NCBI GenBank assembly: GCA_905182985.1
Contig: CAJJDN010000010.1
Location: 827,143 to 891,142 of the forward strand
Direction of reading: 5' to 3'
DNA: 64,000 bases
Origin: Paramecium sonneborni
Taxonomy: Eukaryota > Ciliophora > Oligohymenophorea > Peniculida > Parameciidae
Positions 49,915 to 62,943 of this stretch are shown piece after piece. The notes below the pieces were generated by a model. That model worked only from the letters and a program-made list of their open reading frames with translations, had not been told where the DNA came from and made no database searches. Every line of letters begins with the position of its first letter. Within the stretch, counting starts at the first letter, position 1. The position numbers were made by a program, and so were the translations under genes.

Positions 49915-50711
49915 TAACATGTTTTATTTAATTACTTGAGAAATCCAAATAAAGTGGCATTTTGATTCATTTATAAACAAATCAGAAACAAAAAATCATA
50001 AGGTCTATTATGTTTGATAATATTTATAATTATTTACTAAACAACATTTTATATCCATGTATTGCTTAGATTAAAATAAGAAATCTAGAATTTTAGTTTA
50101 TTCTAATTTAATTTAGGTTGTAATTTAATTGATCAACTAGAAAAAGCAAGATAGATTAACAAATAAATCCTTTTTTTTTTGAACTTTTAATAATATTTAT
50201 TATTCGATTTCACTCTGACACAATATATATAAATATCTTTATTTAATATAATGAATTAATCTGACGAGGTTGAGGTATATTTAATAATTCCTTTAGATAA
50301 CTCTTCAAGTTTGCGATCCAAAAATAATAGCAGGACTAAATAAATTTATTGTGTACACCATAAAGGGAATGGATAAAAATGGATAATTTGATATTTAGAG
50401 AAGATTTAGTGATTTTAAGACAATTCGATCCTTTTTGCTGACAAAATGGCCAGGATGTTATATACCACCTGTTCCACCAAGAAAAGCTTTTGTATTGGAT
50501 TATATTAAAATCTTTAGGGTAATTTGGAGTAATAATTTATTGATGAAAGAAGGCTGATGCTTGAAGATTTCCTCAAGAAAATAGCAACTCTCAAATATCT
50601 ATGGTATTCAGAAGAGTTTTAAGTTTTCTTAAAGACTCCTGGTGAAATTGAAAAAGTATTATTTGACGTCATAAAAGGCTTTGTTATCTGTTCCTAAAAT
50701 AACAAATGAAG
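49915..50711. repeat. direct repeat copy 2 flanking N gap
   Basis: Second copy of 48853-49649. It continues uniquely into the rest of the sorting nexin gene after 50711. Confidence 0.9.
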
Positions 50712-51575
50712 AAATTATCAATAAATATCAAGACGCATTCTCTGATCTATCAGGAGTAAATTATAAAATTATTCTTATTTAGAGAGAAATTAATAGAGAG
50801 ATTATATAGAAAATTAATGATTTTAAAGCATATATTCAAAAAATTTCACCGATGGTTCAAAATTTCAAGTAAATTGCAAAAAATATAGCCGAGGCCAAAT
50901 CTTCTTTTTAAGCATCTTTAATTCATTTCATAACAGTGTTTATTCCAGAATATGAAAATAATGTTTTATTGGAGTATGTTGAATAAAAAGAGAGATTAAT
51001 ATTTGCTAACTTGATTTAAAATGAAGATGCCTAAGGGCTAATTAATTAATATGTAAAGCATTTTAATCAATAATTAAGTGTGATCTCTTGAAAGAACCTA
51101 AGTTTTAAGAACTATATTAAGAAGTAAGAAAGGAAGGAAAATAGTTGAAAGTATTTCATCATCTTAAATTAAAAAGGCATTTCTTGAAACATTTGCAGAA
51201 AGAGAGAAGTATGAATCTTAGAAAGCAAATGCAGAATCACGTTAAAAAGAATTATAGTTGGAATTATAGGAGGTATTAGCAGGAAAGACTACAATTAGAA
51301 CTTTATTTTCAAAAGGAAAAAAAGAAGACCATATTACTAAGTTATAATAATAAATAGCTGATGTTGGAAAAGAAATAGAAAGTTATTAATTCATCTGTGA
51401 TATTCTTACTGTACTTGTTGGATATGTTGAAATTGATAAATTTAAAATGGAAAAACAGTTTTAATATTACAACATGATCAAAAATATTATTTCTTATGAA
51501 ATTAATCTATCAAAAATTGCAGAAGAATTTTGGAGCAAAGTTTTGAAAAGTGAAAATATGTAATAATAATAATGA
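50251..51575 (+). CDS. PX-BAR sorting nexin
   Basis: MNQSDEVEV, a 22-nt intron, then a PX domain: CDPKIIAGLNKFIVYTIKG, RRFSDFKTIRSFLLTKWPG (the phosphoinositide-binding Arg of the RRFSDF motif) and PPVPPRKAF (Pro-rich loop). The C-terminal ~280 residues are helical (FKAYIQKISPMVQNFKQIA, ERQ/E-rich coils) as in BAR domains of SNX1/2/4-type nexins. It ends with four consecutive Gln codons before TGA 51573. Such proteins bend endosomal membrane and act with retromer or in autophagy. Introns near 50515-50545 and 51078-51140 are inferred. Stops of this gene and the next minus gene are 5 bp apart. Confidence 0.85.
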
Positions 51576-51580
51576 TAAAA

Positions 51581-52606
51581 TCATAATTAATTTTAACCAA
51601 TTAAACGATATGACTATTATTTTATTGTTTCTAAACGTAAGGAGCTTTCTTAATACATTTGTTAAGTGACTTTGATTCTTTCAAGTAATTATTGTTCTAA
51701 TTTTTCTAATTACTCTAATTCATCTTGTTTTGACATTGTAGCTTGGAATTCATCCTCAACTTTTTTTTAATAGTTTTTTTAGGCAAAAACTTATTTATCT
51801 AATAAAAATTTTTATATTTTTTCTGTTTAAATTTATTCCATCTTTTTGATTCTTTAATATGATTTCTAATTTTATGCTTCTACTTGCCTAATAGTTTTAT
51901 GGAAATCTTATTATATTCTTGTTTTAAATTCTCTTGTTTATAAAATTCTCTATTAAACACTATACATAAATTTAATTGATACATTCTTCCTTATTTCCCT
52001 TTGCTTTGATCAAGAATTTATTAATGTAATTCTCTTTGCTTTTATATTTCTTGTTTTCTTTTATCAATTAATTCTCTTTAGATCCGAGAATATCTTTCCT
52101 TCTAAGTCTCCTTTTCGAATTTATTTTATTTACACATAATTATTTTTTGTGTATTTTTTTCAAGGCTTTAGGTCTTATTATAAAAATTTGATTACTTTCA
52201 AAATATTTCTTTATTCTGTAAGTTGCAATAATTAGACTCTAGCTTTAATTTTTTAAATATTATCGTCTAACAATTTATTTGTTTAATGAACCTCTGGATA
52301 TCTTTAGTTAATTAATTCTGTATTTAACTAATTATATAGCTCTGATTATTTCTATTCATTGTTGTTATTATTTTAATAATTTTAGACTAGAGAATTTGCC
52401 CATTCTATTTGGCTTTTTACTCCTTAATCAATCTCTTTAAATTCATTCGATTAAGTAACTTACTCAAATATTTTTTACAAATATTCATGTTATCCTTCAT
52501 CTAATTGCTATTCAATTGAGTTTAAATCAACTATTATTTACAATCCATCTTATTCTTGGTCTAAAAATTAAAATTTTTCATCATCTCCTTTGCAAATCAG
52601 AATCAT
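51581..52606 (-). CDS. hypothetical coiled-coil protein
   Basis: Start at 52606 (MILICKGDDEKFQFLDQEQD), an acidic N-terminus (SIEQQLDEGQHEYLQKIFEQ), then near-continuous heptad sequence rich in Gln/Glu/Lys, ending SYRLIGQNQL at TGA 51581. Splicing near 52130-52160 is unresolved. The combination of a short globular start and a long coiled coil fits intraflagellar transport or axonemal proteins, but no family can be named from sequence alone. Convergent with the sorting nexin gene at almost zero distance. Confidence 0.6.
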
Positions 52607-52790
52607 TATTTAAATATAAATAAAAAAAATTATTTCATTAAATTTAAGTGTTAATCAAATTCCTATCAATTGAATTTTCAAATGAGAGGGTGATTCAAGT
52701 TTTTATTAAATTAAATTATCTATTGTTGTTTAATAAATCCCATGACTAATCTTAATTTCTTGAATAATTTTTATTAAAATAATAATATTG

Positions 52791-54291
52791 ATGGGAAGTG
52801 ATAATTCAAAGGCAAAAGCTCAAAAAAAATAGAATCCTCCTCCTTAAACTTCAGCTCCAAAGCCACCTCCAAAGAAGAGACCATAAGAGGAGAATGTATA
52901 AAATTATTTTCTATTATACAGAATTGGATGTATGATTTGATTTTACAATATTTGGCATCACCTATATGGAGAAACCCAATATCAGACTTTTTAGATGAAC
53001 ATTGTATTATTTTTGATGATGAAGAAGAGAATAAAATTGTCTATTAAGAGATTCATAAAGTACCAATGTATAATATGAAAAATAGAAATTCAAAAATATG
53101 ATTGAAGCAATGATGGAATAATTAATGTAGGATATAGGAGTAGATGATGAAGAATATTTAAGAAAAGTAATAGAAATAGGATTGAAAAACAAAAAACATA
53201 AAAAGTATTTTGAATAGCTGCTTGTTGTGGAAAATTTCTTAGTTTTCAAAAAATTAATGTTGAAGAGAAATAAGGAGTTAGAATATGAGGCATTGAAAGA
53301 ATTATAAAAAATAGATGTAAAGATATAAACTAAAATTTTGAAAGGGAGGAAAAAGTTTAGAAATGGATCTTAAGGTAAAATAAGCTGAATTAGAAAAAGA
53401 GAGAATGGAAATAGAACATGCTGTTGCAATGTCCATCGCAGTTGAATAATAAAAGAGCAAACTCTAAATTTAAGAAGAGGAAGAATTATAAGAAGCAATT
53501 AAAATGAGTTAAAAATTATATGAGCAATAACGTACTTATTCCATTATTTATTTCTAGAATCATAAATAAACAATAGTAATACAGAATAGCAATAATTGAT
53601 TCATCAGTAACCTTAAGCTCCTTAATAATAATAATAAATCTTACCAGATTAAAAAGTAGAATCTGTTTTGATCTTTGATGATGAAGTTGCAGCAGAGAAA
53701 AATCAACCAGATATTGTTGAATAGAAGCAATAATAAATTTAACAGATAGATGAACCAAAATAATAAAAAGTTAAAGATACTCTTCCTTAAATTGTTCAAG
53801 AGAAAAAAGAAGTTTTAAGTTTAGCACAAGAAAGAGAAGCTTTAATGAATTAAGGAAATTAATTAAAAGAAAATCTTAAAGAAATAGTAATACAATTTTA
53901 TTTATTATATTAGGAAGAAACATTTAAATAAAATATGAAGAATTAATAAGATTAAGAAACTTTAGAATAAAGAAAACTAAGATTACAATAACAAAGAGAA
54001 TTAATCAAATAAAAGAAAATGAAAGAAAGAAAAGATGAATTAGAATAATACAAAGCTGTAATTATAGTAACAATAATAATTAGGTAGGGGAATAAGACAA
54101 ATAAGTTTAAGAAGTGTAGGACAAAGAAAAAGGACCTTTAGTTGTTGATATGGTTTAAATTGAATTTATTTTAGAATGATTTTGTGGCCGATTAAAAGAG
54201 AGCTCAAGAACTTGAACTTAAAAAGTAAGAATTACGAAAAAGGGCAGAATTATTAAGAAAGATTAAATAAGATTAATAAGAATAAAGTTGA
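52791..54291 (+). CDS. CFAP36: CFAP36-like protein with BART domain
   Basis: MGSDNSKAKAQKKQNPPPQT is followed, after a 26-nt intron near 52896-52922, by the BART domain: NWMYDLILQYLASPIWRNPI, EHCIIFDDEEENKIVYQEIH, then LLVVENFLVFKKLMLKRNKE. This matches CFAP36/CCDC104, an Arl3-binding ciliary protein. The C-terminal half is very Gln/Lys/Glu-rich coiled coil (EKERMEIEHAVAMSIAVEQQ; RAQELELKKQELRKRAELL), longer than in animals. A second intron of 26 nt follows YQEIHK. In a ciliate it likely acts at the transition zone or basal body. Confidence 0.85.
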
Positions 54292-54324
54292 ATTACAGAT
54301 TTATAAAATATATAACAATTATGT

Positions 54325-55255
54325 TCATTGTTGTAACTGCATTTTTTATAGTAACTTGTTCACTTATTGATTCATTTTACTTATATCTTAATTTATCTTT
54401 TGTTCTTTTTCAACTTTAATAATTTATAATTTATTTATTAGTAATTACTTTTAATTATCTCTATTTATAATAAATTATTAGATCTAACTATTAAGTTTTT
54501 ATTTAAGGACTTGTAATTCATTAATTTATTTTTTTGTTAGTTAATTCAACTTATTTTCAATTTTCTCAACATGTTATTTTTCCCATTTTTAATTTTCAAC
54601 ATCCATCTGTTCTTGCAATTTTTTTTAAACAAGATCTGCATCGGCATAACTTTATATAATTAAAAATTATACTGTCCAGCTCTGAATAATTAATTATATA
54701 AAGCTTATTTTTAAATAATATCTGAAGAAAACTTAATTTTTGGTATGGATTACTCCTGTAATTATTTTTATAATTATTCCATTTCCTCACTAGAATTAAA
54801 ATATTAAATATACAAATGAAGTTAATAGATGGTATTTTCAGCTTCTTTAATTCTATCTTATTCAATTTTGTACAGATCTTCCCAAGCCTCATCAAATTCT
54901 TCAAGTTATAATTTATGTTAAAATTCTATCATTTATAACTATAATATTTTAGTAAAATACTTCTGCATCATATTCTTCAGCTTATTTTATTGACTTGTAA
55001 ATTGTAGAAATTGATGATAAATCTTCAATTTTTTCTATGACTTATTAAGTTTATTTTAAATGACCCTTTTTTTTAGAATCCTCTCTCTTTATCTCTAATA
55101 CAGATCTGGTATATGAGAATTAAATACATATAATCCTCAATTTATTCGAGTTTATAATTCTCCATATTCGTTAATATTAATGATAAATTCTAATTTGTTA
55201 AAAATTAAATAATCTAAGTTTTATCAACCAAGAAAAAAAATAATTTATTCATCAT
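54325..55255 (-). CDS. hypothetical coiled-coil protein, probably ciliary
   Basis: From the ATG at 55255 (MMNKLFFFLVDKTQIIQFLT) with introns near 55020-55080 and a 22-nt intron near 54940-54965. The protein is dominated by helical coil: LSSISTIYKSIKQAEEYDAE, MIEFQHKLQLEEFDEAWEDL, then DVENQKWEKQHVEKIENKLN to a TGA at 54325. The EFDEAWE segment within an acidic coil is reminiscent of axonemal coiled-coil proteins, but no family is assigned. Convergent with CFAP36, with 33 bp between stops. Confidence 0.55.
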
Positions 55256-55417
55256 AATCAATTTAGTCTTGTTAGGAATTGATTAAAGGTTAATATTAGG
55301 GATGTTAGCCTATTTAAAAATTAATTAATAAGTAATCATAAAATTATCTAGTCTTTATTTAAATATATATCCAAATATTGATATTTATTATTATTATTTT
55401 TTATATTTATAAACTTT

Positions 55418-56307
55418 TCATATTGCACTTTATAATTCAATATCTTCCCAAGTTTTTTCATTTTCATTATCAATCTATTTATCAAGTTCTTTATCTAGAT
55501 CTTCCTTTTTTTCAAGAAGAACTTCTTCTCTCAATACTTTTGTGTATTCTCTTCCTACATAGTAAATTAGCAAAGCAATGCTAAGTCCTGCAAAGATTAT
55601 AATTCCAACTTCAGCATAAAGAACATTTTGATTATCTATTTAATTATTGGTTTCAAAAATATCTAAAAATTTATATAAAAATACCTTTTATTTTATGGAA
55701 TTGTTTTCCTACAAATACGGCTAAAACTGTGCTGGGAAATCCAACAATCGTTTGAATTATAACAAAAGACTTAAAGCTTACAGTACTTAGCACACCCATT
55801 CCATAATTCATAATAAGTTATGGTGTAACACCTGACATTCTCATTAAAAATTGTGTTTTATAAGGCTTCCGTTGAGTTAACTTTTCGATTGCATTAAAAA
55901 ATTTGAATTCCTAAAGTAACCCTTTTAGGAAGAAAGATAACTCTTTTCCTATGAAGAAGCTTGAATACTCACCAATCATTTTAGCCGCTGTAACGATTAA
56001 AATTGGAGTAATATAATCAGAGCAAGCATATGCAATTGCAAATTCAAATAAAGCAAAAGGCATCATCAACAGAATCATAGCAACACCCAAAATTAATAAG
56101 TTTATTCCAGCTTCTAAATTTATTTATTTGCACTATTTATATAATTATACTTACTTAATCAAAAAATGACAAAAACAACATTTAAACTCCCTAGTTATAA
56201 TAAATGCAACAAATTAACAATCCAACTAAGATTAAGGGGAAGACTAGTAAAAAATAATAGATTTTCTTATTATTGACTGAAAAACTTGTATTTTTTTATT
56301 ATAACAT
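55418..56307 (-). CDS. VTT-domain membrane protein (TVP38/TMEM64/DedA-like)
   Basis: MLQQKNTSFSVNNKKIYYFL starts a protein with about five hydrophobic segments. The VTT/SNARE-associated core is recognisable: MPFALFEFAIAYACSDYITP, AAKMIGEYSSFFIGKELSFF, then MRMSGVTPQLIMNYGMGVLS and IVGFPSTVLAVFVGKQFHKI. The family (TMEM41B, VMP1, TVP38) contains lipid scramblases of ER and Golgi. The C-terminus is an acidic tail (LEKKEDLDKELDKQIDNENE). A 25-nt intron near 56130-56155 and one near 55640-55670 restore frame. Confidence 0.82.
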
Positions 56308-56412
56308 TTTTATTTATGTAAAATTAAATTGTTGTTTATAGGAAAATTTTCTCCATTATAAATTTTTTAATTAATTATTATTTTATTAATTCATTTTCTT
56401 ATATTAAATTTA

Positions 56413-58502
56413 TCACAATTCCATTATTGATGCTCCATTGCCTACTAAATTTTAATATATTAGATATCGTATATAATTTACTTTTGACTAGGAAACCTTA
56501 AAACATTGTTTATCAATCATCTCTTTGATTGTTAAATTTTGATTTTTTATAAATTAACTGACATAATATATTGTGTATACTCCACAATCAAAAGAATTCT
56601 ATTGTTGACTTAGAGTAACATCATCCTTATCTTCAACATGAAATTGATATTTCATTAATAGTTTTTTCATTTAAAATTTGAGCGGCTCTCTTGTATCATT
56701 TAACGAATCAATTATATATAATTTCTCATTATCATATACAACTGATAAAAAGTGACTTCTATCTAAATTAAGATAAAACACAATTCTCATATTTTTCTTA
56801 TTACTTTATACTTTCTCTTAATTACAAGACTCCTAGTGTTTTAGAAAAGCTTCTTAAAAAATTCTAAAATAATGATTTATAATTATACAAATCATTTATA
56901 TCATCGTTTTTAGTAATCATGCTTCCAAAGATATCTTGACATTAACTGCAATTTAAAAATAAAGTTTTCATTTTATTACCTTATTTATTTTGATTTATTA
57001 TGTTTGAGTAATTTACTAAAGATATTTATTGTTGAAGCAAAATATCAATCAAACTTGAATTGATCCATCCTCCTGGTCGAAGAGAACTTAATTAAAAATT
57101 ATTTATTCCATATTCATTAAAATTTAGTAATACGCAAGCTGGGTTTTAATTAACATTATATACTTATTATGCCCATTCTGGAATCTAGTTATATTTTATG
57201 TTATTTTTATAATATTCCTACCTACTTCCAATTTTGGAGAATTCTTTTTCTCTATTTTAGTAATTAATCAATTTACAATCAACAAATATACCTTATTTCT
57301 AATTTGATTCATACAAACCTCTGAAAAATGTTTAGAATTACTAATTTAATTCATATCCTTCCCCATGTTTTTACCCATTTTTGAAAGATCCATAAAAAAT
57401 TAAGATACACCCTATATATATTCTATTTTTTTTCCCCTCAAAAAGACCATTCTTAAATCCTCCTTTCATGATTAATTCATGTTAATTGTTTGTTTACATA
57501 ATACCTTCTGTTTCTTCATTATAATCATAAGTTTGTGGTTCAAAGTAATCATTCACAGGGCCTGTATATGTAAGAAATCCAATATATTATTTTAATTCTT
57601 AATTAAAGTTATTTAAATGATTATATGATTGTACTTAGAAATTATAACTTAACCAAAGCGGACAAAGGTCAGTTTAATTGTTTGGAAACCAAATTTTTCC
57701 TATAATTCTATTCAATAATTGAAAATAAATACAAATTGCCATTTGGTTAAAGAATTAATGATTAATTTAAATAATTAGGCTTTTTATGATTCACAACTTT
57801 AACCAATTATACAAATTGAATTTATTCTTTTCTCAGGCTACTTTAAAACAATCTCTCTTTCTGTAATTTTTCTAACATTTTTTTTCCCTCTTCTTTTTAT
57901 TTCTTTTACTCAATTAATTTGATGTTTTATTTAAGATTGAGGCATGCACTAATTCTTGGAAAATCATTTAAGAATTCTTTATCTGATTTTGGCAGCCCAA
58001 AATTGAAATCATTTGGTTCATTTTTCAGTTCAGCCCATCTTTCTAATATTGATTTACAGTTTTCTGTTAAATGAGCTCCAATGTTATCAAAATCTTTTTT
58101 ATAGTAAGTCTGTTATAAAATGTCAAACTTTTCATTTGGAATGCAAAGTTTTAACTCTTCATTTTCAAATAAAATACCAGTGGAATTCATCAAGGCATAA
58201 ATTTTTCTCTAATCTTTATATTTTTTAACCAAAATTAATAGAAATAAAAAAACATGTCTAAGAATATGTTAATGCTCTAAAAATGCCTTATTTTAATTAT
58301 CAATCTCACTTATGGTTTGACATTTTCGAAAAAGCCATATAATACCATTAATTTATTCATCTCTTATTTATGTAGTAAAATAATTAGTTTTTGTTAGTGA
58401 TTATTCATTCTAAGTTTTATAAATATAAGTTCCTTTATTTTATTCAAAAGCCCAATCAACATATTGCTAAAAATTAAATGGCTCTTTAATCTCTGTTCCC
58501 AT
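56413..58502 (-). CDS. MORN-repeat protein with C-terminal Ulp1-like cysteine protease
   Basis: Start at 58502 (MGTEIKEPFNFQQYVDWAFE). An N-terminal ~200-residue region without recognised domains is followed by two to three MORN-like repeats (GGFKNGLFEGKKN, YGSFKNGQKHGEGYE). The same open frame then reaches a Ulp1-type start (SLRPGGWINSSLIDILLQQ). After a splice I could not place exactly comes the triad: His in LNLDRSHFLSVVYDN (codon 56752-56754), Asp in KLYIIDSLND and Gln/Cys in LSQQQNSFDCGVYTIYYV (Cys codon 56584-56586). Ulp1/SENP enzymes process SUMO or related modifiers. The MORN part suggests membrane or cortex tethering. A stop TGA lies at 56413. Confidence 0.75.
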
Positions 58503-58909
58503 AGTTTTTTACCCTTCACTCATCGATTATAATTTAATACAAAAAAAAAGAAAATATAATTATTTGAAAATTTTAAATCAAACTTTTAATCTAATAAAGT
58601 CTTAGTTTGAAAAAAATTTATTTTAGTGTGAGGATTGCCTATTTAAATTTTGAAATATTTTTTTAATGTTTAGAATTTTTTAATTAATATAGTAAAACAT
58701 AAAATTAAAAATAATAGCCAGAATGTTTAGCAATTAATTTTAATAATTTTTTATTTACCTGTATGATTTTTATAATTTATCATATTTTCAAATTATTTCT
58801 TTTATAACATTTGTGACCCCGTTCTAGAAGATATTGATGTTTCAAAAGCAAGCAAAAAGACAAGCAATATTTATTTTTTGAAGAGTTCACATCATAAAAC
58901 ACTTGAAAA
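58503..58909. other. intergenic, divergent promoters
   Basis: About 400 bp between the divergent MORN/Ulp1 gene and alpha-tubulin. AT-rich with no open frame; presumably includes the strong tubulin promoter. Confidence 0.5.
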
Positions 58910-60259
<1,350 letters not shown>

Positions 60260-60316
60260 TAGATTATATTTTCTACCTTATATATCCACAAAACATTTAA
60301 AAAATTTTTATAATAT

Positions 60317-61606
60317 ATGAGAGAAATTGTTTCCTTTCATTTTGGATAAACAGGAGTCTAATTAGCTACCCCATTATGGTAATTGTATTGCTAAGAACAT
60401 GGAATCAATTCTGATGGATAAATTTCAAAAAACTCACAAATTTAACAGCACGACTCTAATAAAAATATTTTATTTTCTGAAACAAAGGATGGAAGGTTTA
60501 TACCCTTAGCTTTTCTAGCTGATAGTGATTATTAAAATGTTAATTAAATTAAAAAGGGATAACTTAACAAATTGTTTTCAACTAATTTTCTTTAAGAAAT
60601 TAATGAAGATTCAGGGAGTGTTTGGATCTCTTGCTAGGAAAAATCAAAAGTTTCACAAATTTTTACATAACAAATTTATAAAATATTAGAAAGATGTGAT
60701 TCTTTATAAGGAATAATGATATATCATTCTGTAGGTGGAGGTTTTGGAGGAAGTTATGCATCATATTTATTGTCCTAATTTGAAGATGATTTTTCGAAAG
60801 TAATTAAATCAACTGTTTCTTTTTTATCATCAGATTAGAACTCTTCTTCAACAATCGTTGAGCCATATAACTCTGTTTTCACAATAAATCAATTAAAAAA
60901 ATTTTCTGACTTTAATATTTTTATTGATAACCATGCACTTCTTAAAGTTTGTGAGAACTAATTAGATTTAGATTAGGCAAATTATGATATTTTTAATAGA
61001 ATGATTACTTAGATGGTATCGTCAATTACATCGTCATAAAGATTCAATAAAGATCAATTCATAGATCTTTTGGATTTGTATTAAAATTTAGTTTAACTAC
61101 CGCAATTACAATTTTTACATAGTTCATTTGCTCCTTTTATTTCAAAAGATAAAGAAAATACTAAAATAATTACTTTATCTTCAATTTCGGAATCCCTTTT
61201 TAATGAAGTAGGATCATTTATGAAATATTCGCCAGATCATTTAAAATATTTTGGAGCTAATTTATTTTTTTAAGGAGATTGTTCTTATTAAGAAATATAA
61301 TCAACTATAACTGATCTTAAATCTTTTAAATCGATTAATTTTGCAGACTGGGTCCCATTCAATTATCAAATAGCCTTCAGTTAAAAAAGCACTATTTAAT
61401 TTCCAAATTGTGAGTTAGGTAGAACAAGTAAAACTGCTTGTTTAGTTGCTAATTCTTTACAAATATTGAACCCTATGAAAAATATTTAATCTAGGTTTAA
61501 AAATTTGTATTAAAGAAAGTGCTTCCTTCACTGGTTTTTAACAAGAACTGATATGAAAGAATCATAATTTCAAGAGGATTTAGAATTGTTTTCCTCTTTG
61601 ATTCTA
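60317..61606 (+). CDS. strongly divergent alpha-tubulin-like protein, 5' part (assembly copy 1)
   Basis: Intronless frame starting MREIVSFHFGQTGVQLATPL, 57 bp after alpha-tubulin on the same strand, running into the N gap. The fold follows tubulin (HSVGGGFGGSYASYLL, VEPYNSVFTINQLKKF, FADWVPFNYQIAF), but GGGTGSG reads GGGFGGS, Lys40 is absent and the alpha catalytic TEF reads LDL. The overlapping second copy supplies the end: rejoined, the protein is 464 residues. It clusters with alpha by its N-terminus, yet is too divergent for an ordinary alpha isotype. Candidates are a rare ciliate family (kappa-like) or a lineage-specific paralogue. Confidence 0.85.
60503..61606. repeat. direct repeat copy 1 flanking N gap
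   Basis: 1,104-bp segment repeated at 61686-62789 (offset 1,183 bp). Just before the repeat, base 60502 (A) differs from 61685 (T), at the contig edge. It lies wholly inside the divergent tubulin gene. Confidence 0.9.
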
Positions 61607-61683
61607 NNNNNNNNNNNNNNNNNNNNNNNNNNNNNNNNNNNNNNNNNNNNNNNNNNNNNNNNNNNNNNNNNNNNNNNNNNNNN
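61607..61683. other. assembly gap (77 N)
   Basis: Run of 77 N between the two copies of a 1.1-kb repeat inside the divergent tubulin gene. Confidence 0.98.
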
Positions 61684-62894
61684 TTCCCTTAGCTTTTCTA
61701 GCTGATAGTGATTATTAAAATGTTAATTAAATTAAAAAGGGATAACTTAACAAATTGTTTTCAACTAATTTTCTTTAAGAAATTAATGAAGATTCAGGGA
61801 GTGTTTGGATCTCTTGCTAGGAAAAATCAAAAGTTTCACAAATTTTTACATAACAAATTTATAAAATATTAGAAAGATGTGATTCTTTATAAGGAATAAT
61901 GATATATCATTCTGTAGGTGGAGGTTTTGGAGGAAGTTATGCATCATATTTATTGTCCTAATTTGAAGATGATTTTTCGAAAGTAATTAAATCAACTGTT
62001 TCTTTTTTATCATCAGATTAGAACTCTTCTTCAACAATCGTTGAGCCATATAACTCTGTTTTCACAATAAATCAATTAAAAAAATTTTCTGACTTTAATA
62101 TTTTTATTGATAACCATGCACTTCTTAAAGTTTGTGAGAACTAATTAGATTTAGATTAGGCAAATTATGATATTTTTAATAGAATGATTACTTAGATGGT
62201 ATCGTCAATTACATCGTCATAAAGATTCAATAAAGATCAATTCATAGATCTTTTGGATTTGTATTAAAATTTAGTTTAACTACCGCAATTACAATTTTTA
62301 CATAGTTCATTTGCTCCTTTTATTTCAAAAGATAAAGAAAATACTAAAATAATTACTTTATCTTCAATTTCGGAATCCCTTTTTAATGAAGTAGGATCAT
62401 TTATGAAATATTCGCCAGATCATTTAAAATATTTTGGAGCTAATTTATTTTTTTAAGGAGATTGTTCTTATTAAGAAATATAATCAACTATAACTGATCT
62501 TAAATCTTTTAAATCGATTAATTTTGCAGACTGGGTCCCATTCAATTATCAAATAGCCTTCAGTTAAAAAAGCACTATTTAATTTCCAAATTGTGAGTTA
62601 GGTAGAACAAGTAAAACTGCTTGTTTAGTTGCTAATTCTTTACAAATATTGAACCCTATGAAAAATATTTAATCTAGGTTTAAAAATTTGTATTAAAGAA
62701 AGTGCTTCCTTCACTGGTTTTTAACAAGAACTGATATGAAAGAATCATAATTTCAAGAGGATTTAGAATTGTTTTCCTCTTTGATTCTAAATTACGAAGA
62801 ATTAAAGTCTATTGATTAAATTTAAGAAAAAATAAATTATGAGGATGAAGTTTCGATTGAAGAAGCAAGAGATTAAATAAATGATAATAAATGA
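61684..62894 (+). CDS. strongly divergent alpha-tubulin-like protein, 3' part (assembly copy 2)
   Basis: Same coding frame as 60501-61606, then continuing uniquely to the TGA at 62892. It adds the C-terminus SLILNYEELKSIDQIQEKIN and an acidic but not glutamate-run tail (EEARDQINDNK). The tail lacks the poly-Glu/Gly tract used for polyglutamylation in alpha-tubulin. Together with 60317-61606 this is one gene split by an unmerged contig overlap, not two genes. Confidence 0.85.
61686..62789. repeat. direct repeat copy 2 flanking N gap
   Basis: Second copy of 60503-61606. Unique sequence resumes at 62790 and completes the tubulin-like gene. Confidence 0.9.
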
Positions 62895-62943
62895 AACTAA
62901 TAGATGTTTTAATTATTATTTAGTCATTATTTTCATTAATGTT

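Noticed and set aside
49597..49939. Three ORFs across the N gap
   Set aside because: Translation of N bases; no biological content.
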